A stretch of DNA of 64,000 nt. Origin: Noviherbaspirillum sp. Root189 (GTDB taxonomy: Bacteria > Pseudomonadota > Gammaproteobacteria > Burkholderiales > Burkholderiaceae_D). Made by a program: the position numbers and the translations under genes. Shown piece after piece: positions 32,979 through 42,520 of the stretch (its first letter is position 1; every line of letters starts with the position of its first letter). Under the pieces are notes generated by a model. It had not been told where the DNA came from and did no database searches. It saw nothing but the letters and a program-made list of their open reading frames with translations. Location: NCBI RefSeq assembly GCF_001428545.1, contig NZ_LMHZ01000034.1, positions 120,174 through 184,173 on the forward strand. Reading direction: 5' to 3'.

Positions 32979-34901
32979 TCACGACGACTTGCGTACGCGC
33001 AGGTACCACTCGCAAAGCAAACGAACCTGCTTCGCGGTGTAACCCTTCGCGACCATGCGGCCGACGAACTCCTGATGCTTGTTCGCATCGTCGGCGCTGG
33101 CCTTGGCGTTGAAGGAGATCACCGGCAGCAGTTCCTCGGTGTTCGAGAACATCTTCTTCTCGATCACGGTACGCAGCTTTTCATAGCTGGTCCATGCCGG
33201 GTTCTTGCCGCTGTTCTGCGCACGGGCACGCAACACGAAGTTGACGATTTCGTTACGGAAGTCCTTCGGATTGGAAATCCCCGCCGGCTTCTCGATCTTC
33301 TCCAGTTCGCTGTTGAGCGAATCACGGTCGAAGCTCTCGCCGGTGTCCGGATCACGGAATTCCTGGTCCTGGATCCAGAAGTCGGCGAACGTCACATAAC
33401 GGTCGAAGATGTTCTGGCCATACTCGGAATAGCTTTCCAGGTAAGCGGTCTGAATTTCCTTGCCGATGAACTCGACGTAACGTTGCGCCAGGTATTCCTT
33501 GATGTAGGACATGTAGCGCTGTTCGAGTTCGGGCGCGAACTGCTCGCGCTCGATCTGCTGTTCCAGCACGTACAGCAGGTGCACCGGATTGGCAGCGACT
33601 TCGGTGTTGTCGAAGTTGAAGACCTTGGACAGGATCTTGTACGCGAAACGTGTGGAGAGACCGTTCATGCCTTCGTCGACGCCGGCGTAATCCGTATACT
33701 CCTGGCGCGACTTCGCCTTTGGATCGGTGTCCTTCAAGTTCTCGCCGTCATACACCTGCATCTTGCTGAAGATGCTGGAATTTTCCGGGTCCTTGACACG
33801 TGACAGCACCGCGAACTGCGCCATCATCTTCAGGGTGCCGGGCGCGCAGGGCGCTTTCGACAGCGAGGAATTCTGGATCAGCTTGTCGTAAATCTTGACC
33901 TCTTCCGACACGCGCAGGCAGTACGGCACCTTGACGATGTAGATACGATCGAGGAACGCTTCGTTGTTCTTGTTGTTGCGGAATGCCTTCCACTCGGATT
34001 CGTTCGAGTGCGCCAGCACCACGCCGTCGAACGGGATCGCGCCGAAGCCTTCGGTACCCTTGTAGTTGCCTTCCTGCGTTGCGGTCAGCAACGGGTGCAA
34101 TACCTTGATCGGGGCCTTGAACATTTCGACGAATTCCATCAAACCCTGGTTCGACAGGCACAGGCCGCCGGAGTAGCTGTACGCATCCGGATCATCCTGC
34201 GAGTAGTCTTCAAGCTTGCGGATATCGACCTTGCCGACCAGCGAAGAGATGTCCTGGTTGTTTTCATCGCCCGGTTCGGTCTTGGAAATCGCGACCTGTT
34301 TCAGGATCGACGGATAACGCTTGACCACGCGGAACTGATTGATGTCGCCGTTGAACTCGTGCAGGCGCTTGACGGCCCACGGGCTGGGGATGGTCTTCAG
34401 GTAGCGGCGCGGGATACCGTAGTCCTCTTCGAGGATTTCGCCGTCTTCGAGTTCGTTGAACAGGCCGAGCGGCGATTCATTCACGGGCGAACCCTTGATC
34501 GCGTAAAACGGAACTTGTTCCATCAGCGCCTTGAGCTTTTCAGCGATCGACGATTTGCCGCCGCCGACGGGGCCGAGCAGGTAAAGTACCTGCTTGCGCT
34601 CTTCGAGACCTTGAGCAGCATGACGGAAGTAGGACACTACCTGCTCGATCACCTCTTCCGTACCGTAGAACTCACGGAAGGCCGGATAGATCTTGATAAC
34701 CTTGTTGGCGAAGATACGCGAGAGACGCGAATCATGGCGCGTGTCGATCATCTCAGGTTCGCCGATTGCCTCGAGCATGCGCTCGGCAGCAGTGGCATAA
34801 GCGAGTCGATCGCGCTTGCACAGTTCCAGATATTCCTGCAGGGAGTATTCCTCTTCCCGAGTCCGCTCATACCGTGCTGCGTAGTTGTCAAAGATTTTCA
34901 T
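32979..34901 (-). CDS. prkA: PrkA serine protein kinase
   Basis: A 640-aa protein, the usual PrkA (YeaG) length. The AAA-like N-terminal domain has the P-loop GPVGGGKSSIAEKL near residue 112, followed by the C-terminal kinase-like domain. The start at 34901 (MKIFDNYAARYERTREEEYSL) matches the family's first residues and has AAAGGACG upstream; the longer frame to 34976 is rejected. PrkA is the first gene of the prkA-yeaH-spoVR operon, induced by starvation or stationary phase in enteric bacteria. Its natural substrates are poorly known. The promoter should be in the AT-rich region just upstream (34902-35100). Confidence 0.95.
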   Translation of the reverse strand: MKIFDNYAARYERTREEEYSLQEYLELCKRDRLAYATAAERMLEAIGEPEMIDTRHDSRLSRIFANKVIKIYPAFREFYGTEEVIEQVVSYFRHAAQGLEERKQVLYLLGPVGGGKSSIAEKLKALMEQVPFYAIKGSPVNESPLGLFNELEDGEILEEDYGIPRRYLKTIPSPWAVKRLHEFNGDINQFRVVKRYPSILKQVAISKTEPGDENNQDISSLVGKVDIRKLEDYSQDDPDAYSYSGGLCLSNQGLMEFVEMFKAPIKVLHPLLTATQEGNYKGTEGFGAIPFDGVVLAHSNESEWKAFRNNKNNEAFLDRIYIVKVPYCLRVSEEVKIYDKLIQNSSLSKAPCAPGTLKMMAQFAVLSRVKDPENSSIFSKMQVYDGENLKDTDPKAKSRQEYTDYAGVDEGMNGLSTRFAYKILSKVFNFDNTEVAANPVHLLYVLEQQIEREQFAPELEQRYMSYIKEYLAQRYVEFIGKEIQTAYLESYSEYGQNIFDRYVTFADFWIQDQEFRDPDTGESFDRDSLNSELEKIEKPAGISNPKDFRNEIVNFVLRARAQNSGKNPAWTSYEKLRTVIEKKMFSNTEELLPVISFNAKASADDANKHQEFVGRMVAKGYTAKQVRLLCEWYLRVRKSS

Positions 34902-35429
34902 GGGGGCGTCCTTTGATGTAATTGCCGGTCGTTTGTGGGTCGGATTCAAGACTGAATTTCCACTCCGCAATTTCATACTACGCCCGATTTTCTCTGGTCG
35001 CTAGGAAATTTTCGCGTTTTTTTTGTAAGCGGAAAATGTTGAAAATTAGGCTTTCCAAATGCTCTTTTCAAAGCGCTATTTATGACGTATTTTTTTAGTT
35101 TTACGATTCGATTGCGTAAAACTTTTTAGCGTCATCGCTGTCATCGCAAGCTTGTTTATAGACGGGATAACAAGAACGCTGCTGTGAAAATGCGACAAGG
35201 GCAGGCATACAACATCCATCCTTATGCATACGGCTCTGAGGCGATTGAGTGAGCCCAAATTCAATCTGCTGAATTGAACATGAACAGCATCGCAATTCAG
35301 CAGATCGCCATGCGGTGCGTGCATCCCGCAACGATGAATTCAAAGTCACCACATGAGTGAAAAGTTATTTTCTGCATTTGATGCAGACATGCAGGCTCAA
35401 GCGTATAGTCATGTTACTGACAGCACAAA
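34902..35429. other. Long intergenic region upstream of prkA
   Basis: About 530 bases between prkA and the asmA-like gene stop. The part near 34980-35110 is markedly A/T-rich compared with the surroundings and probably holds the prkA promoter; I cannot fit a sigma-54 site with confidence. No gene is convincing. The distal half contains two inverted repeats (35264-35305; 35371-35387). Confidence 0.6.
35264..35305. repeat. Perfect 13-bp inverted repeat
   Basis: ATCTGCTGAATTG (35264-35276) and CAATTCAGCAGAT (35293-35305) are exact complements with a 16-nt loop. A smaller palindrome TCTGCATttgATGCAGA is at 35371-35387. Neither is followed by a T run. Confidence 0.85.
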
Positions 35430-37868
35430 TTACTTGCCGAGTAAGCCCTTCAATCGATCCTTCAGCTGATCGCGTGCCTTTGCTTTTTCTTCGCCGAGCG
35501 ACTGCTGTGCCCTGGCCTTGATGTCGTCCTTGCTCCCGCCGATTTTTTCTTCGAGTTTTTGCTTCGCCAGCTCGCTTGCCATGCCGGCAAAATCGACACG
35601 CCATCCAATGGCACTGAAAGGTCCGGAGAGTCGCACCGGTACAGTGAGTCCCTTGAGTGCCTGTAACTCGGGACCGCCCTGCCCCTGCAGGGTCGATACC
35701 ACGGTGGTGCGGGCGACATAGTCGAGCCGGTCTTCACCTATATTGATGTCGCCTGAGCCACTGACACGGACCAGCGGCGACTTGATGGTCAGGTCTTCGT
35801 TATGGGCGATGCCGTTGGCAATGCGAAAGCTTCCCGACAACTCGCTGAAGTCGGTCTTCTCGTCAGTCGATGCGGTACCACCCTGCGCACTTTCACCGCC
35901 GCGCAGTTCGCCAATCTTGGCTTTTGCACTGCGTATTGTTTGTGCAATGTTCACCCCCCGTATCGCGCCATCGCGCAGCTCCAGTCTTGCCGTGCCGGCC
36001 AGCTGCTTCTTGAGTTGACTGACAAGCTTGCCTCTGCTGGTGACATCGAGGTGCACGTTACCGCGTCCTTCGATTGGATTCTTATCGATCGCATCCTTGA
36101 GCAGCGGACCGACTTGAACCCCTGACAAGGTTTGTTGCAGTGCGAATCGATTGGGGCTCGCCGATACAACGCTCAGCGAGCCGGCGACGCTGCCGCCGTA
36201 TAGATTGGCATTGATCGGATTGATGTCGAGCTTGCCGGCACCGGCCCGCAAGTCGACGCGCACATTGGTGCTACGGATGTTAGCCACCTTCAGGGCACCG
36301 ATGCGCAGATTGCCACTGGCCCGCAGCTTCGTTAACGCGGACAGATCGAGTGGTTGTTCGGCTGGGGCTGGTGGAGCTGAGGTTGGAACTGGAGACGCGG
36401 CCCCTGTCGGCTTGGCGGTCGCCGGTTTGCTGCGATAGCGATCGACGTCGATCTGGTCGATGCCGACCTGGAAAGTATAGGCGGCCGGAGAAAACTCGCT
36501 CATGCCCAAACGCAGGTCGAAGCGGCTCTGGTCGAGGTTGCCGGCCAGGGTGGCGGTCGCACTTTTCTTGCCGAGGTCGAGTGTCGCATCGCCATTGGCC
36601 TTCAGTTGCAATGCCCCACCGCCCGGATTGGGCAGATTGAGGTCCGCGACCAGTTTGGAAATACTGACTATCTGCGTCTTGAAATTCGCCGACAGCGGTG
36701 CCGAGATGTTACCGCTGATCGCGGTCGACTCCTGCTTGCCTGACAGGTTGACGGTGAGACCAGGGGACGCAAACAGCAGCTTGTCGATATCTCCCGTCAG
36801 CGGTCCCGTCAGGCGGGCCCGCGCATCGAGCTTGTCATCCTTGACGGTGCTGTCGATAACGAACGCCGGTATACGAAAAGCCTGCGGCGTGCCTTCGAAT
36901 GATGGCAATTCGATCTGTGCCGTTGTGGTGCGGGTGCCGGCGTTCAGCCTGGCATTGCCGGTCAGTTTGGCAGCCTTGATCTGCGCGTCGGTAATGGCCA
37001 GCTGCGGAATGTCGACCTGCGCATCGATCGCTTCGCCGGCGCGCTTGCCGGTAGCACTCAAGCGGAGTCGGTCCAGCGCAAAGCGCCCCGTTGCCAGCCA
37101 CAATTCCGCATTACCGGACAGCGCGAGCGACAGATCGCTGAAATCCGCCAACCTGCCCTTGAAAGTCGTATCCATGCTGGTGACGGTGTAATGCTGCTGT
37201 GACCAGCGCGGTGTGTAGCCGGCCCGGATGCTCAGCTTGCCATTGATGTCGGGATTCTTTGCACTGATATCGGCGGAGAACTGCAGTTTGCCCGATGCGC
37301 CCTCGGCAATCTTGCCGGTGGTCAGATCGGCATTGCCAAGTTCCATGGTCCGCGCTTTCTGACGATCGTCGATGGCAATCCGTGCATTGCTCAGACGGAT
37401 GCCGTCGATGTCGAGCCGCACAGCGCTCCGTTCTTCCGGCTGCGCCGGTGTCGTGCTCGTTTCTTCAGCCTTGGGCAGCAAATCGTCAATACTGGTGCTG
37501 CCATCCTTGAAACGGGTCACTTTTGCCTGCAAGCCGTCGACGCGGATCTGGTCGACAACGAATTGCCGCGACAGCAAAGGCAACAAGGCGAGGGAAAGCG
37601 TAGCGCGGTCGACCGCGGCAAATTCAGTCGTACCCTGCCGCTCGGACAGGGTGACGCGCCCCAGGTCGGCGCCCAGTTTGGGAAAGAAGCTGAGTCGGAT
37701 GGTGCCGGGAATCGCCAGCTTGCGCTGGGTTTTTTCCTGCACCATGCGGACCAGGTCCGGCTTGTAATCGTTCGGGTCGAAAAACGCGGCGATCACCACG
37801 ATGCCGGCGACCAGCAGAAGCAGCAATGTCGCAACGGCAATAAGAACAATTTTGACGGGCTTACGCAT
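35430..37868 (-). CDS. AsmA family inner-membrane/periplasmic protein
   Basis: An 812-aa AsmA-like protein. One N-terminal transmembrane helix (IVLIAVATLLLLLVAGIVVIAAFF) anchors a long periplasmic part. The start after the helix has DPNDYKPDLVRMVQEKTQRKLAI, typical of AsmA. The C-terminal AsmA_2-type domain includes LDLSALTKLRASGNLRIGALKVANI and GSFRIANGIAHNEDLTIKSP. Such proteins belong to the TamB/AsmA bridge-like group implicated in phospholipid transport to the outer membrane. ATG 37868 is preferred over an upstream TTG at 37886; AGGA is about 9 nt upstream. Its tail is Lys/Gln-rich (KAKARDQLKDRLKG). Confidence 0.9.
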   Translation of the reverse strand: MRKPVKIVLIAVATLLLLLVAGIVVIAAFFDPNDYKPDLVRMVQEKTQRKLAIPGTIRLSFFPKLGADLGRVTLSERQGTTEFAAVDRATLSLALLPLLSRQFVVDQIRVDGLQAKVTRFKDGSTSIDDLLPKAEETSTTPAQPEERSAVRLDIDGIRLSNARIAIDDRQKARTMELGNADLTTGKIAEGASGKLQFSADISAKNPDINGKLSIRAGYTPRWSQQHYTVTSMDTTFKGRLADFSDLSLALSGNAELWLATGRFALDRLRLSATGKRAGEAIDAQVDIPQLAITDAQIKAAKLTGNARLNAGTRTTTAQIELPSFEGTPQAFRIPAFVIDSTVKDDKLDARARLTGPLTGDIDKLLFASPGLTVNLSGKQESTAISGNISAPLSANFKTQIVSISKLVADLNLPNPGGGALQLKANGDATLDLGKKSATATLAGNLDQSRFDLRLGMSEFSPAAYTFQVGIDQIDVDRYRSKPATAKPTGAASPVPTSAPPAPAEQPLDLSALTKLRASGNLRIGALKVANIRSTNVRVDLRAGAGKLDINPINANLYGGSVAGSLSVVSASPNRFALQQTLSGVQVGPLLKDAIDKNPIEGRGNVHLDVTSRGKLVSQLKKQLAGTARLELRDGAIRGVNIAQTIRSAKAKIGELRGGESAQGGTASTDEKTDFSELSGSFRIANGIAHNEDLTIKSPLVRVSGSGDINIGEDRLDYVARTTVVSTLQGQGGPELQALKGLTVPVRLSGPFSAIGWRVDFAGMASELAKQKLEEKIGGSKDDIKARAQQSLGEEKAKARDQLKDRLKGLLGK

Positions 37869-37898
37869 GGCATGGCATTCCTGCAAGAATGACCGGCG

Positions 37899-39842
37899 TC
37901 AGCTGCCACCCCGCCGGTAGGCCTTCAATGCAAAACGGGCAGGATCCAACGCATCGGCCAATTGTTGTTCAATCGGCAGCGGTTCGCCTTCCAGCGCGGC
38001 GGCAAGCAGTTCCGCGCCGAACGGTGCCCAGATCAACCCGCGTGACGCATAGCCGAGCAAGCCATATGCGCCCGGCAACCGTGGCACATCGCGCAAGCGG
38101 CTGCCGGTAATCGGTGCCGACGAATCCGGCAAAGCGCCAATCAAGGGCAGGCGGTCCGGCGATACGCTGCGAAAGCCAACCCGGCCTTCAACCGGCGCAC
38201 TCTCCATCGCCCCCGCCAACGCACCGCTCATCACCTGCGGCAGGACCTGGGCCAGCCGCAGCAGGTTTTCGTCATGACTGCTGCGACGCAAGGTTCTGTC
38301 ATCATCAAAGTCATACGACGCACCGACGGGACACAATCCCTCTACTGGCGGCGTCACATAACCTTCGCCACATACCACCAGCGGCGGCACCGGCAAGGCC
38401 GAAGCCGGCAAATGCGTCACCTGGCCACGGATCGCCTGCAACGGCAGTTCTTGTGTTTGAGGCAACAGCGCGGCGTTGGTTCCTGCCGCCAGGATCAGCA
38501 CCGGTGCGCGGGCAATCTCGTTGCCGTCCGCATCGCGTGCCACCCACTCGCCATCGATTCGTTCCAGCGCCGCAACCTGTTGCCCGAAGTACCGCTGCAG
38601 TTGTGTGCCACAGGCATCCAGCAAGGCTTCGCACAAACTCGCCGGCCTTACCCAGCCGCCTTGCGGGAACAACCAGCCGCCATGCGATGACGGATTGCCG
38701 GTTTTCCTTTCCACCCAGTCCGGCCCCACCCAGCGCACATAGTCTTCCGGAAAACCGCTGTCTGCCAGCGTATCGCGTTGCAACTGCGCATGCCCGGCAT
38801 CATCAGCCAGTTGCAGCACGCCGCAAGTATCTGCGGCGAACGCCTTGCCGGCGCCACCGAGCCGCTGCCAGAGTTGCAGCGTAAACAAGTAAGCGGACCG
38901 TGCCAGCCGGGATGCCAGGTTGTCGTCTCGTGACAGCAAGGGCATGACGATGCCTGCAAGATTGCCGGATGCTTCCTGCGCGGGTTTTGCATGCCGTTCG
39001 ATCAGCGCAATCTGCCAGCCGCGCACCGCAAGCCGTTCACACGCGGCGCTGCCGGCGATCCCGGCACCGATCACGATGGCACGTCGTTCGCCTGCATCAA
39101 CATTGAACCTGGCCTTCACGTGGGGCGGCTGTGTCCAGCGCGGTGCAAAGCGCGCAGCCAGCATCTCCGGTTTGCGACCAAAGCCGGGCACTCTTTCGCA
39201 GACAAAACCGGCCTGGGTCAACGCCGCGCGTACCGAACTGGCGATGCTGTACGTCGTCAGCGTCGCGTCGGGCGCGGCCAGGCGGTTCAGGCGGGTGAGA
39301 ATCGGCGGTGTCCACATTTCAGGATTCCGGCTCGGTGCAAAACCGTCGAGGTAAAACGCATCGGCGGCGGCATGGATCTCCGGCAGGCATTCGGCGATAT
39401 CGCCCAACACCAGGGTTAGCACGACACGTCCTTCATCGAGCAGCAGGCGATGAAAGCCCGCTACCAGAGGCGGCCACCGGTTGTGCAGCGCTTGCGCATA
39501 CTCCGCCAGTTCCGGCCACTGGCGATGCAGGCTTTCCAGGTCGGCGCGGCTGAACGGGTGCTTCTCGATGGCGATGTAGTGCAGCTGTTGCGCGCGCTCG
39601 GGATCGGCACGCCACGCCTGCCAGGTGGCGAGAAAATTGAGGCCGAGGCCAAAGCCGGTTTCGAGGATCACGAAACGCCGGCAGCCACGCCAGCGTTCCG
39701 GCAAGCGATTGCCGCCAATGAAGACATGGCGTGCCTGCGCCAGTCCACCGTCCGCGGAATGGTAGACGTCGCCGTAGATTTCCGAATAGGGAATGCCGTC
39801 CAGATAGGCAAGGACGGCGGGAACGAGTCGGTGACCGGACAT
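37899..39842 (-). CDS. mnmC: Bifunctional tRNA (mnm5s2U34) methyltransferase/oxidoreductase MnmC
   Basis: A 647-aa fusion enzyme for the wobble-uridine modification mnm5s2U. The N-terminal methyltransferase (MnmC2, residues about 1-235) has FVILETGFGLGLNFLATWQ as its SAM-binding motif and DAFYLDGFAPSRNPEMW. The C-terminal FAD oxidoreductase (MnmC1, residues about 250-640) starts with AIVIGAGIAGSAACERLAVRGW and ends in GLLGYASRGLIWAPFGAELLA. It converts cmnm5s2U to nm5s2U to mnm5s2U at position 34. The length is normal for a fused MnmC. It lies in the same orientation as asmA, 30 nt upstream, possibly cotranscribed. The start has no clear ribosome site. Confidence 0.95.
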   Translation of the reverse strand: MSGHRLVPAVLAYLDGIPYSEIYGDVYHSADGGLAQARHVFIGGNRLPERWRGCRRFVILETGFGLGLNFLATWQAWRADPERAQQLHYIAIEKHPFSRADLESLHRQWPELAEYAQALHNRWPPLVAGFHRLLLDEGRVVLTLVLGDIAECLPEIHAAADAFYLDGFAPSRNPEMWTPPILTRLNRLAAPDATLTTYSIASSVRAALTQAGFVCERVPGFGRKPEMLAARFAPRWTQPPHVKARFNVDAGERRAIVIGAGIAGSAACERLAVRGWQIALIERHAKPAQEASGNLAGIVMPLLSRDDNLASRLARSAYLFTLQLWQRLGGAGKAFAADTCGVLQLADDAGHAQLQRDTLADSGFPEDYVRWVGPDWVERKTGNPSSHGGWLFPQGGWVRPASLCEALLDACGTQLQRYFGQQVAALERIDGEWVARDADGNEIARAPVLILAAGTNAALLPQTQELPLQAIRGQVTHLPASALPVPPLVVCGEGYVTPPVEGLCPVGASYDFDDDRTLRRSSHDENLLRLAQVLPQVMSGALAGAMESAPVEGRVGFRSVSPDRLPLIGALPDSSAPITGSRLRDVPRLPGAYGLLGYASRGLIWAPFGAELLAAALEGEPLPIEQQLADALDPARFALKAYRRGGS

Positions 39843-39990
39843 GGTAAACAGGGAGGTAAAGGACTTCCATTTTAGCCGCGCATGCGACGCCGCTCAAAAA
39901 ACCGTGTTTGCCGCATGCACAACGGTCGATCATTGATTACACTTCGTGCTCGCGCTCCCGAATTCCATGTCCGACACACCCTGAACCCAC

Positions 39991-40527
39991 ATGAAACGCT
40001 CAAGCACTTCCGCTTCCACTTCTGATTCCACTGCGGCTCCCGCAACGACCGCCACACCAGCCGCTAAACCTTTTTATGTCGTGCGTCACTCGAAGATCCA
40101 CGGAAACGGCGTCTTCGCCACCCGCAAGATCCCGCAGGGGACCTGCATTATCGAATACCAGGGCGAACGCATTACCTGGAAGGAGGCGGTGCGGCGTGAA
40201 AACCTGAAGGCACCTGACGACTTCCATACCTTCTTCTTCAGCCTGGACAGCGGAAAGATCATCGACGGCGGCGATAACGGCAATGACGCCCGCTGGATCA
40301 ACCATTCCTGTGAACCGAATTGCGAAGCGCAGGAAGAAGACGGCAAGGTATTCATCTACGCCCTGCGCGATATCACACGGGGTGAAGAGCTGTACTACGA
40401 TTATGGGCTGATCATGGAAGAACGTCACACGCCGGCACTCAAGCGTGCCTATCGTTGCCTGTGCGGCACGCCGAGCTGCCGTGGCACCTTGCTGGCGCCG
40501 AAACGGAAGAAGAAGCAGGCGGCGTAA
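39991..40527 (+). CDS. SET domain protein
   Basis: A 178-aa protein. After a Ser/Thr/Ala-rich N-terminus, the SET domain begins FYVVRHSKIHGNGVFATRKIPQGTCIIEYQGERI and has the SAM-binding WINHSCEPNCEAQ and the catalytic-tyrosine region GEELYYDYGL. A post-SET Cys cluster follows (CLCGTPSCRG). Bacterial SET proteins of this type methylate lysines of unknown proteins; the target here is unknown. It is divergent from mnmC with about 150 nt between. An imperfect GC-rich hairpin at about 40554-40598 may serve as terminator for both it and siaD. Confidence 0.9.
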   Translation: MKRSSTSASTSDSTAAPATTATPAAKPFYVVRHSKIHGNGVFATRKIPQGTCIIEYQGERITWKEAVRRENLKAPDDFHTFFFSLDSGKIIDGGDNGNDARWINHSCEPNCEAQEEDGKVFIYALRDITRGEELYYDYGLIMEERHTPALKRAYRCLCGTPSCRGTLLAPKRKKKQAA

Positions 40528-40632
40528 ATGCGATGATTCCCCGGTGTCGGAACAGAGAGGGCGGTGCGCCAGACGCGCCACGCTCCCTCCGTTTTATCGC
40601 CGTTTTCTCGCTGCCTGATTGACGGCGATCTT

Positions 40633-41424
40633 TCAGGGAGCGACTTCGTAGCGATTGCGGCCGCCGCGCTTGGCGTCGAACAAGGCGGCATCGGCGCGCT
40701 TGATGGTATCGGACACGCTTTCGCCGTTGCGGCGCTCGGCAATGCCGAAGCTTGCAGATAATTCCAGGGAAATATCACCGGCCACCAGGTTCAGTCCGGC
40801 AATCGCGTTGCGTACACGCTCGACCACCGCCGCCGCTTCCGTTGCACCAATCTCGGGCATGATCACCATGAATTCTTCCCCACCCCAGCGCCCGCAGATA
40901 TCGTAATCACGGATGCCTGACTCGATCGCCCTGGCAATCTCGATCAGCGCCTTGTCGCCGGCTTCGTGGCCGTGGGCATCATTGACCGCCTTGAAGCGGT
41001 CGACATCGAGCAAGGCCAGCGTCATCGGCCGCTCCATGCGCTCGGCGCGCCCCACCTCGATTTTGACTCTTTCCATCAGCATGCGCCGGTTACCGATGCC
41101 GGTGAGCGCGTCGCGGGTAGAGGCTTCCTTGAGCGCTTCGTTGAGGTCGCGCATCATGGACTGGTAGCGGTCGGAAATGCGCGCAATCTTTTCCAGCTGG
41201 CGCAACTGCTTGTGATACCGGTCGGTCACCGACAGCTTTTCGGCGATGCTTACGCTCTGATAGCGATCCGAGATGCGGGTGATGCGATCGATCTGGCGCA
41301 ACAGACCACGAAACTCTGCATACAGTTCATCCAGCGCGAAGCGCAGTGGATTGTCTTGGTATTCAGGATCCGCAAGCAGCGTCTCGACGCGCAGCTCGAT
41401 ATGATCTTCGTCGCGCACGTTCAT
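40633..41424 (-). CDS. siaD: Diguanylate cyclase SiaD
   Basis: A 263-aa soluble cyclase. The N-terminal 100 residues are helical, with a repeated motif RITRISDRYQSVS / KIARISDRYQSMM that is likely the regulatory segment bound by SiaC. The GGDEF domain follows with GGEEF at 181-185 and an I-site RDYD just upstream. The ATG overlaps the siaC stop by 4 nt. In Pseudomonas aeruginosa SiaD makes c-di-GMP for aggregation and biofilm formation, and SiaC is required for its activity. Gene order siaA-B-C-D is conserved here. Product and context together make the name reliable. Confidence 0.9.
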   Translation of the reverse strand: MNVRDEDHIELRVETLLADPEYQDNPLRFALDELYAEFRGLLRQIDRITRISDRYQSVSIAEKLSVTDRYHKQLRQLEKIARISDRYQSMMRDLNEALKEASTRDALTGIGNRRMLMERVKIEVGRAERMERPMTLALLDVDRFKAVNDAHGHEAGDKALIEIARAIESGIRDYDICGRWGGEEFMVIMPEIGATEAAAVVERVRNAIAGLNLVAGDISLELSASFGIAERRNGESVSDTIKRADAALFDAKRGGRNRYEVAP

Positions 41425-41810
41425 CCCACCTGGCTAGTGATATGGAAAGGGAAACTGCAGTCTTCCTTGAATTCTTCGGCCAGCTCCGCCACCCTTTCAT
41501 TCTGTTCGTCATAAAACCAGTTGACGGCGACGTCGCGTCCGGACTGGTGCGCATCTTCCAGCAGGTCGAAAATGTCCATCATGGCCTTGACGCTACTGGT
41601 GTTAAGGTACAGCAGCGTCAGGTTCAGCGTCAGTTTGTGCTGGTTGTGCTCAGGTTCGGCGAAGTATTGCTCGATCCAGGTCATGACCGGTGAAAACAGC
41701 TCAAACGAATTTTCCGGGTAAGAGTCGCCTCGCATCTCGACCGTGCCGAGCGTGGCATCGGCAATGATGGCGGGCGTCGACGGGGTGCCGGCAATGTTCA
41801 GGTTATCCAT
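41421..41810 (-). CDS. siaC: SiaC regulatory protein (DUF1987)
   Basis: A 129-aa protein of the SiaC family: a short fold with RGDSYPENSFELFSPVMTWIEQYF and LTLNLTLLYLNTSSVKAMMDIFDLLE. In the P. aeruginosa protein a Thr in a YLNTSS context is phosphorylated; here the corresponding residue is Thr71. Unphosphorylated SiaC binds and activates SiaD. AAGGA precedes the ATG. siaB is 21 nt upstream and siaD overlaps its end, so all three are cotranslated. Confidence 0.9.
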   Translation of the reverse strand: MDNLNIAGTPSTPAIIADATLGTVEMRGDSYPENSFELFSPVMTWIEQYFAEPEHNQHKLTLNLTLLYLNTSSVKAMMDIFDLLEDAHQSGRDVAVNWFYDEQNERVAELAEEFKEDCSFPFHITSQVG

Positions 41811-41831
41811 TTATCGATCCTTCCAGTTCGG

Positions 41832-42371
41832 TTACATCACGACGCGGATACTGAAAAACGCGCGTCCGTCGTCCAGCGTTTTCAGCGAGCAAGCCAGCGG
41901 TTCACTGGCTTTACGTGCCAGGTCGATCAGGCCCAGGCCGGCGCCGCTGCAACTGCCTTCTTCGCGCGGTTTGCGCAATTGTTCTTTGTATTGTGCCTTC
42001 AATGCCGCCTTGTCGAGTGCTGCCAGTGCCGCCACGCGTTCAGTCAGGTCGGCGCCATCGTCGCAATCGACGACATTTCCCGCGGACACGACGTAACGGC
42101 CTTCCGGGTCGCGTGCGATGACCACGGTGGCCGCCGCGTCGGAATCCGCCCAGCCCTTGCGAAATGCATAGTGGCGAATGTTCTGCGTCATCTCGATATA
42201 GGCACCGAACACATCCATCGACGACGACGCGGTGGCATGCTCGCGCTCCATGTAATTGCGCAGCGCATGGCCGATTTCTTCAATCAGGCTTTTGGTGAGC
42301 GGACCGTTAAAGCACAGCATGATGCGCTGCTGGTTATACGTCTGCTGTAGTGCGAAAAGATCAATCAGCAT
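41832..42371 (-). CDS. siaB: SiaB family protein kinase
   Basis: A 179-aa protein resembling the SiaB family of GHKL-like Ser/Thr kinases: NGPLTKSLIEEIGHALRNYME, an MTQNIRHYAF motif (Asn-containing N box) and SCSGAGLGLIDLARKAS (Gly-rich ATP lid). It would phosphorylate SiaC and so prevent SiaD activation. GGGGA precedes the ATG. It lies 149 nt after siaA; the gap has no obvious terminator. Confidence 0.88.
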   Translation of the reverse strand: MLIDLFALQQTYNQQRIMLCFNGPLTKSLIEEIGHALRNYMEREHATASSSMDVFGAYIEMTQNIRHYAFRKGWADSDAAATVVIARDPEGRYVVSAGNVVDCDDGADLTERVAALAALDKAALKAQYKEQLRKPREEGSCSGAGLGLIDLARKASEPLACSLKTLDDGRAFFSIRVVM

Positions 42372-42520
42372 GGTTTCCCCAATAAGAACCGGATGCCGGG
42401 ATTGCTTCCGGATGATGACGTCGCTGCGTGTGCGATTTCGTATGCATTTGATGTTGATAATACTTTTGGTTTTCAGCGTGTTTCAGAATGCGCTGGACAG
42501 CCTGTGGTATCCGTTTTCTG

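Noticed and set aside
34902-35100. Possible sigma-54 promoter for prkA
   Set aside because: I looked for the TGGCAC-N5-TTGC pattern on the minus strand and did not find a convincing match.
35076-35324. 82-residue minus-strand frame in the prkA upstream region
   Set aside because: No ribosome site and no homology-like features; it crosses the inverted repeat at 35264.
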